From NCBI GenBank assembly GCA_021442155.1, contig CM038222.1, positions 19,974,923 through 20,038,922 of the forward strand: a stretch of 64,000 bases of DNA, read 5' to 3'. The notes below the pieces were generated by a model. It was not told where the DNA came from. It made no database searches and saw only the letters and a list, made by a program, of their open reading frames with translations. A program made the position numbers and the translations under genes. The first letter of the stretch is position 1, and every line of letters begins with the position of its first letter. Of the stretch, positions 57,501 through 64,000 are shown piece after piece. The DNA is from Cymbidium sinense. Lineage: Eukaryota > Streptophyta > Magnoliopsida > Asparagales > Orchidaceae.

Positions 57501-58629
57501 ATTTTAGTTTATTTTATTTTTTTGTTTTTTATTTTGTTTTTTTATTTTTATTTAGTTTATTTTATTTATTTTATGATTATTTATTTTTGTTTAGGTTTTT
57601 TATTTTAGTTTATTTTTTAGGTTTTACTTTAGGTTTATGTTTATTTTTTTAGTTTAGTTTTATTTTTATTTTATTTTATTTTTTAGGTTTAGGTTTTATT
57701 TTTTATTTTTAGGTTTAAGTTTAGGTTTTTATTTTATTTTTTTAAGTTTAGGTTTAGGTTTCTATTTTAGGTTTATTTATAGGTTTTATTTTTTTAGTTT
57801 TGGTTTAGGTTTATTTTTAATTAATTTAATTTTATTTATTTTAGGGTTTTGGTTTAGTTTATTTTAGGTTTAGGTTTATGTTTTATTTATTTTAGTTTAG
57901 TTTCTTATAGTTTAGGTTTAGGTTTATTTTATTTTGTTTATTTTAGGTTTAGGTTTTATTTTTCATTTACTTTTAGGTTTATTTTCTTGGTTTTGGTTTT
58001 TATTTAGTTTTTATTTTATTTTATTTTAGGTTTATTTTACTTTTATTTTTGTTTAATTTTGATTTTATTTAAATTTTTTATTTTTATGTTTATTTTATTT
58101 TTTTAGTTTAGTTTAGGTTTTTATTTATTTTATTTTATCTAAATTTTTTATTTTTTATTTTATTTTATTATGTTATTTAGGTTTAAGTTTTTTTTTTCAT
58201 TTTTAGGTTTTATTTAATTTGGGTTTATGCTTTTAGGTTTTTAGGGTTTATGATTTTGGATTTAGGGTTAAAGGCTTAGGGTTTAGGGTTTAGGGTTTAG
58301 AGTTTAAGGTTATAGGTTTTAGGGTTTAGGGTTTAGGGTTAGTTTTAGGTTTTAGGGTTTAGGTTTAGGGTTTAGGTTTTATTTTTATTTTATTTTTAAT
58401 TTTTTATTTAGGATTTAGGGTTAGGGTTATAGGTTTAGGGTTTAAGGTTTATTGTTTAGGGTTTAGGTTTTAGGGTTTAGGGCTTAGGTTTTAATGTTTA
58501 GGGTTTAGGGTTTAGGGTTTTATGGTTTAGGATTTAGGGTTTAGGGTTTTTTAGGTTTAGGGTTTAGGATTTAGGTTTTATGTTGGCAGTTTAAGTTTTA
58601 GTTTAAGGTTTAGGGTTTTTGGGTTTTCT
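54546..58629 (+). repeat. Telomere-like satellite, array 3, segment f
   Basis: Hooks at 54764, 55762 and 56819 and a decayed one near 57451. A mixed zone at 54990-55720 has dense TTTAGGG variants, including a long uninterrupted-looking run at 55550-55620. T-rich units fill 55780-56550 and 57490-58230. Blocks at 56550-56800, 57095-57430 and 58240-58620 complete the segment. Several short blocks in 54990-55300 hint at fusion of partial monomers. Confidence 0.9.
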
Positions 58630-58842
58630 TTTAATAGAGAACAAATTCAGAATCAACATTTCTTCTTTTAGATTTCATCAACCAAGTAACACACCAAGCT
58701 TTCTAAGACACAAGCGATGACATAGATAAAAAATGAGCACGCATAGAGCAAATAAAAACTCTAGATAACTAGAACTGTCTCTATTTATTCCATAAGTAGA
58801 TCGGATCGACCTTTAATTCAGTTTCTCTAGTTCTCGTCAAAA
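58630..58842 (-). pseudogene. GRP module copy 5, 3' UTR plus last codons only
   Basis: Same UTR as the other copies, starting (plus) AATAGAGAACAAATTCAG. It ends at the equivalent of the last codons (CAGTTTCTCTAGTTCTCGTC, 58819-58838), where the T-rich satellite begins in mid-unit without a TTTAGGG block. The truncation point is close to, but not the same as, that of copy 4. Confidence 0.78.
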
Positions 58843-59956
58843 TCCCTAGGTTTTATTTTTTATTTTTAGGTTTAAGTTTAGATTTTTATTTTATTTATTT
58901 AGGTTTGGGTTTTAGGTTTTTATTTTAGGTTTATTTTTGGTTTTATTTTTTAGTTTAGGGTTAGGTTTATCTTTAATTTATTTTATTTTATTTAGTTTAT
59001 GTTTAGGTTTAGTATATTTTAGGTTTAAGTTATGGTTATTTTATTTTATTTTAATTTATTTTATTTTAGGCTTAGGTTTATTTTATTTATATTTTAGGTT
59101 TTTTTTTTTTTGTAGTTTAGGGTTTAGGTTTAGGTTTATCTTATTTATTTTATGTTTTATTCTTATGTTTATTTTTTAGGTTTAGGTTTTTATTTAATTT
59201 TTATTTTATTTTATTTTAGGTTTATTATATTTGTATTTTACATTTAGTTTTTATTTTATGTCAAGTTTTTATTCTTAGGTTTATTTTATTTTATTTAGTT
59301 TAGTTTAGGTTTTTATTTATTTTATTTTCATTTATTTTTATTTTTATTTTAATTTACTTTTAGGTTTAGGTTTTTTTTTTAGCTTTTCACCTTTTTAGGG
59401 TTTAGTGTTTAGAGTTTATGGTTTAGGGTTTAAGGTTTTAGGGTTTATGATTTAGGGTTTGTGTTTAGGGTTTAGGGTTTAGGGTTATAGGGTTTATTGT
59501 TTAGGGCTATTTAGTTTTAGGGTTTATGGTTTATGGTTTAGCATTTATGGTTTAGAGTTTAAGGTTTAGTGTTTAGGGTTAGTTTAGGTTTTTGGGTTTA
59601 AGGTTTTTTAAGATTTAGGGTTGTAGGTTAAGGGTTTAGGGTTTTAGGTTAAGGGTTTAGGGTTAAGTTGAAGGTTTAGGGTTTAGAGTTTTGGATTTAG
59701 AGTTTAGGGTTGTAAGGTTATAGGGTTTAATGTTTATGGTTTTCTTTTAGGGTTTAGGTTTTTTTTTGGGTTTAGGGTTTCAGGTTTAGGGTTTAGGGTT
59801 TAGTGTTTAGTTTTTAGGGTTTAGGGTTTCAAGATTAGGGTTTTAAGGTTTAGGGTTTATCGTTTATGATTTTGGGGTTTTAGGGTTTATGGTTTAGGGT
59901 TTTGGTTTTAGGTTTAGGATTCAGATTTTAGTTTAAGGTTTAAGGTTTTTGGTTTT
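58843..59956 (+). repeat. Telomere-like satellite, array 3, segment g
   Basis: A T-rich unit that starts in the middle (58850-59390), lacks a hook, and ends in a 560-base TTTAGGG-variant block (59395-59950). The open frame at 58937-59179 is a Phe/Leu/Tyr string from T-rich DNA and not a gene. Confidence 0.9.
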
Positions 59957-60388
59957 TTTTAATAGAGAACAAATTCATATTCAACATTTCTTCTTTTTGA
60001 TTTCATTAACAAGTAACACACCAAGTTTTCTAAGGCACAAGCGACAACATAGATAAAAAATGAGCGCATATAGAGCAAATCATAAACCCTAGATAACTAG
60101 AACTGTCTCTACTGTAAAGTCACAGTTCCATATGTAGCAGATCGGATCAGCCATTCTGCAATTTCTCCAGTTCCAATCAGAACCACATCGACCTCTCGAG
60201 TAGCAGGATCCACCATGATATCCCTGGTCTCTCCCTCCGCCACCACAATGGTTGTAACCTCCATCGCTCCTCCCACCTCCATAACAACAACCATTACGAT
60301 TACAACAACCTCCGCCTTCACCTCCACCACCAGATATCGACTGAGCCTGGTTGACGGTGATGTTCTTTTCATCAAGGTTCTGCCCATT
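59957..60388 (-). pseudogene. GRP last exon and 3' UTR module, copy 6, nearly intact frame
   Basis: From 60388 the minus strand reads NGQNLDEKNITVNQAQ, then SGGGGEGGG, a Cys-containing Gly-rich tail (CCYGGGRSDGGYNHCGGGG), GYHGGSCYSRG and GSDWNWRN. The stop is changed to TGC (60158-60160), so the frame would run on to about 60089. Otherwise no frameshift is seen over 76 codons. The exon starts after AAG as in copies 2 and 3. The 3' UTR (59957-60157) ends in T8 on plus, a short A run on minus. Gly-to-Cys/Asp/Asn changes in the tail show drift. Confidence 0.85.
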
Positions 60389-63300
60389 CTTAGTGTTTAG
60401 GTCCATTAGGTTTTAGGGTTTAGTTTTATTTTTTAATTTAATTAGTTACTTTAGGTTTAGGTTTAGGGTTTGGGGTTTAGAGTTTAGGGTTTAGGGTTAG
60501 GGTTTAGGGTTTATGGTTTTAGGAACAATGCTTTTAGGGTTTAGGATTTAGGGTTTATGGTTTAGGGCTAGGGTTTAGGGTTTAGGGTTTTTTAGGGTTT
60601 ACAGTTTAGGATTTATTGTTTATGGGTTTCTTTTTCAAATTAAGTAAACCGGTAGGTTTAGGTTTTTTTAATTTATTTAGTTTATTTTTTTAATTATTTT
60701 AGTTTAATTTATTTTATATTTTTATTTAGGATTATTTTTATTTTTATTTAGTATTGTTCATTTATTTTAGGATTATTTATTTTAGTTTAGGTTTTTTATT
60801 TTAGTTTAGGTTTATTTTTTAGTTGAGTTTATTTTTATTTTATTTTTTATTTTTAGGTTTAGGTTTTTGTTTATTTTTTTAGGTTTCTATTTTAGGTTTT
60901 TATTTTAAGTTTAATTTTAGGTTTTATTTTTTAGTTTAGGTTGACTTTTTTTAGTTTATTTTACTTTATTTGTTTAGGGTTTAGGTTTAGTTTATTTTAG
61001 TTTATGTTTAGGTTTAATGCTTTTTCGATTTAGGGTTTAAAGTTTAGGGTTTAAGGTTTAGGGTTTAGGATTTAGGGTTTATTGGTTTTTTTAATTAAGT
61101 AAACCGGTAGGTTCAGGTTTATTAAGTTTATTTGGTTTATTTATTATTTATTTTAGTTTATTTTATTATTTATTTTTTATTTTGCTTTATTTTTTTATTT
61201 GGTTTTGTTTATTTATTTTCGTTTTATTTATTTTAGTTTAGGTTTTTTAGTTTAGTTTATTTTATTTTTTATTTTTATTTTATTTTTTAGGTATAGGTTT
61301 TTTTTTTTATTTTAGGTTTAGGTTTAGGTTTTTATTTATTTTTTTCGGTTTAGGTTTTAGTTTTTTATTTTAGGTTTATTTTTATGTTTAATTTTTTTTA
61401 GTTTAGGTTGAGGTTTCTTTTTAATTTTTAATTTTTTATTTAGTTTAGGTTTAGGTTTTCTTTCTTTTAGTTTAATTTATTTTTGTTTAGGTTTAGGTTT
61501 ATTTTATTTTGTTTATTATATTTTTATTTTAGGTTTAGGTTTTTTTTATTGTTAAAGGTTTATGTTTTATTTTTTATTTATTATTAGGTTTATTTTTTAG
61601 TTTAGGCTTTTATTTAATTTTTATTTTTGGTTTATCTTAGTTTATTTTATTTTTATTTTATGTTTAGTTTTTATTTCATTTAGGTTTTTGATTCTTTGGT
61701 TTATTTTATTTTTTAGTTAAGTTAAGGTTTTTATTTACTTTATTTTAGTTTATTTTTATTAGTTTAATTAATTTTATTTTTAGGTTTAGGTTTAGGTTTT
61801 AGTTTAGGTTTTATTTTATATATTTTTAATTTTATTTAGGTTTAGGCTTTTTTATATATTTTATTTTTAGGTTTTATTTAGTTTAGGTTTAGGTTTTTAG
61901 GTTTTTAGGGTTTAGGGTTTAGGGTTTAGGGTTTTAGTTTAGGGTTTTGGGCTTTACGGTTTAGGGTTAGGGTTTAGGGTTTAAGGTTTAGGCTTTAGTG
62001 TTTAGGCAATAGGGTTTATGGTTTTTAGGGTTTACAGATTAGGGTTTAGGGTTTAGGTTTAGCTTAGTGTTTAGGGTTTACTTTGGGTATAGGGTTTAGG
62101 CTTTAAGTTTTTTATGGTTTAGGGTTAGTATAAGGTTTAGGGTTTAGGGTTTAGGGTTAGGGTTTGCAGTTAGTTTTAGGGTTTAGGTTTAAGAGTTAAG
62201 TTTTGTTTTTATTTTTTTAAAATTAAGTAAATTAGTTGGTTTAGGTTTTTTAGTTTATTTTTCATTTGTTTTAGTTTATTTTAATTTAGGTTTAGGTTTT
62301 TTTTAGGAATTTAGGTTTTATTTATTTATTTTTGCATTTATGTTTTAATTTTGTATTTATTTCATTTATTTGAAATTTATTTTATTTTTATTTTTTGTTT
62401 TGTTTTTAATTTATTTTGGTATTTTATATTTAGGTTTATTTTATTTTTTAGTTTAGTTATAATTTTTATTTATTTTATTTTAGTTTAGTTTTTATTCTTT
62501 ATTTTATTTTCTTTTTTGGTTTAGGTTTAGGTTTAGGTTTTAGTTTAGGTTTTTATTTTATTTTATTTTGTTTAGGTTTAAATTTTTTATTTATTTTTTT
62601 TAGGTTTTGTTAAGTTTAGGTTTAGGTTTTTAGGTTTTGAGAGTTTATGGTTTAGGGTTAGGGTGTTTTTTTTCTTAAAAAAAATTAAGTAAAATAGTGG
62701 GTTTAGGTTTATTTAGTTTATCTTTTCATTATTTTAGTTTGTTTTCTATTTTATTTTGATTTATGTTTATTTTTATTTTTATTTAGTTTAGTTTATTTAT
62801 TTTAGGTTTATTTATTTTAGTTTAGGTTTTTTTATTTTAGTATATTATTTGGTTTATATTTAAGTTTATATTTATTTTTTTAGTTTATTTTTATTTTTAT
62901 TTTATTTTTTGGGTTTAGGTTTTATTTTTTAGTTTTAGGATTAATTTTAGATTTTTATTTTATTTTTTTAGGTTTAAGTTTTAGGTTTTTATTTTAAGTG
63001 TATTTTCAGTTTTTTTTTTAGGTTTAGGTTTAGCTTATTTTAGGTTTAGGTTTAGCTTTTATTTATTTTAATTTAGTTTATTTTAGTTTGGGTTTATGTT
63101 TATTTTATTCTTACTTTAGGTTTAGTTTTTTTTTAAGTTTAGGGGTCAGGTTTTATTTTTTATTTAATTTTAGGTTTTATTTTTAGGTTTATTATTTAGG
63201 TTTAGGTTTCTATTTTTTTTATTTTAATTTATTTTAAGTTTATTTTATTTTTATTTTTGGTTTAGTTTTTATTTTATTTAGGTTTTTATTTTTTAGTTTA

Positions 63301-63405
63301 GTTTAGGTTTTTATTTATTTTATTTTAGTTTAGGTTTTTTTTCTTTTTAGGTTTATGTTTAGGTTTTAGTTTATGTTTTTATTTTATTTTATTTATTTTA
63401 TTTTA

Positions 63406-63437
<32 letters not shown>

Positions 63438-63722
63438 AGGTTTTATTTAGTTTAGGTTTAAGTTTTTAGCTTTTTAGGGTTTAGGATTTAGGGTTTTAGG
63501 TGTAGGGTTAGTTTAGGATTTATGGTTTATGGTTTTCTTTTCTTTTTTTTTTTTTGGTTTAGCATTTGGGTTTAGGGTTTAGGGTTTAAGGTTTAGGTTT
63601 TAGGGTTTAAGATTTTAGGGTTTAGGGTTTAGGGTTTTTAAGGTTTAGGGTTTAGGGTTTATGTTTAAGGTTTAGGGTACATGTTTTAGTTTAAGGTTTA
63701 GGGTTTTTAGTTTTGGTTTTTT
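60389..63722 (+). repeat. Telomere-like satellite, array 3, segment h
   Basis: TTTAGGG blocks at 60455-60630, 61025-61080, 61890-62210 and 63475-63715. Hooks are at 60637 (AATTAAGTAAACCGGTAGG), 61093 (same sequence apart from its end), 62220 and 62693. The two close pairs (460 and 470 bases apart) indicate partial monomers with internal deletions. T-rich units run 60660-61020, 61110-61890 and 62720-63470. Confidence 0.92.
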
Positions 63723-63767
63723 TTTTTATAAAGAGAGAGTGAATTCAGATTCAACATTTCTTCTTTA
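63723..63767 (-). pseudogene. GRP module copy 7, extreme 3' end only
   Basis: About 40 bases (GAATTCAGATTCAACATTTC, then TTCTTTAG) match the 3' end of the UTR in the other copies, next to a T-rich run on plus. Then T-rich satellite resumes. This is the shortest remnant. Confidence 0.65.
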
Positions 63768-64000
63768 GTTTATTTAGTTTATTTAATTTATTTTTTATTT
63801 TAGTTTATTTTTTTTAATTTTATTTATGTTTATTTGTTATTCAATTTAGTTAAGTTTATTTATTTTAAGTTTATTTATTTTAGTTTAGGTTTTTTATTTT
63901 AGTTTATTTTGTAGGTTTAGGTTTAGGTTTAGGTTTAAAATTATTTATTGTTGAGTTTTATTTTTTATTTTATTTTAGGTTTAGGTTTAAGTTTTAGGGT
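63768..64000 (+). repeat. Telomere-like satellite, array 3, segment i (runs off the window)
   Basis: T-rich TTTAGTTTATTTTATTT and TTTAGGTTTAGG sequence continuing to the window edge without any change of character, so the array extends further to the right. Confidence 0.92.

Noticed and set aside
60109..60387. A 92-codon Val-rich minus frame overlapping GRP copy 6
   Set aside because: It is the same exon read in another frame; only the frame with NGQNLDEKNITVNQAQ matches the family.
1..64000. tRNA, rRNA or snRNA genes
   Set aside because: No tRNA A/B box pair with a cloverleaf, no rRNA core motif and no snRNA landmark was seen in the non-satellite parts.

Overview
This window is repeat DNA from a plant nuclear genome, almost certainly a flowering plant. 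The evidence is TTTAGGG-type (Arabidopsis-type) telomere-like repeats, a Ty3/gypsy retroelement with plant-style gag, protease and RT signatures, a plant L1 LINE carrying its own RNase H, and fragments of a plant glycine-rich RNA-binding protein (GRP) gene. I see no intact host gene, no tRNA or rRNA gene, and no prokaryotic or organellar segment. I cannot name the species.

Layout from left to right. (1) 1-5035: copy A of a decayed Ty3/gypsy element, with 2.5 kb of noncoding sequence and then the protease C-terminus, RT and RNase H. (2) 5036-8581: first array of a T/G-rich telomere-like satellite. (3) 8582-16671: an L1 LINE on the minus strand, inserted into the satellite and flanked by a candidate target-site duplication. 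(4) 16672-17345: the satellite resumes. (5) 17346-29935: copy B of the Ty3/gypsy family, with gag, the protease N-terminus, a 7.7-kb intervening noncoding block (its right-hand 2.5 kb matches the start of the window), then the protease C-terminus, RT and RNase H. (6) 29936-33490: noncoding DNA with two more local repeat families. (7) 33491-64000: a 30-kb satellite array. It contains seven copies or remnants of one minus-strand module derived from the last exon and 3' UTR of a GRP gene, plus a short fragment of an RTE-like LINE.

The satellite is not a simple telomere tract. It has a monomer of roughly 1 kb. Each monomer has a conserved 'hook' (consensus close to AATTAAGTAAACCGGTAGG), then about 0.7 kb of T-rich TTTAGG/TTTATTT sequence, then a block of TTTAGGG variants. 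In a longer form of about 2 kb, the GRP module sits inside the TTTAGGG block. All monomers have the same orientation and the plus strand is strikingly poor in C.

The most unusual item is this higher-order repeat combining telomere-like DNA with the GRP last exon. One copy (48412-48675, minus) still has an uninterrupted frame ending in the canonical GSDGNWRN C-terminus and a stop codon. The LINE lies exactly at a hook's T6/A6 junction, which matches the L1 endonuclease preference. The Ty3/gypsy protease is split at the same codon in both copies. Nothing here looks like a functional operon or pathway; the interest lies in how the repeats were assembled.
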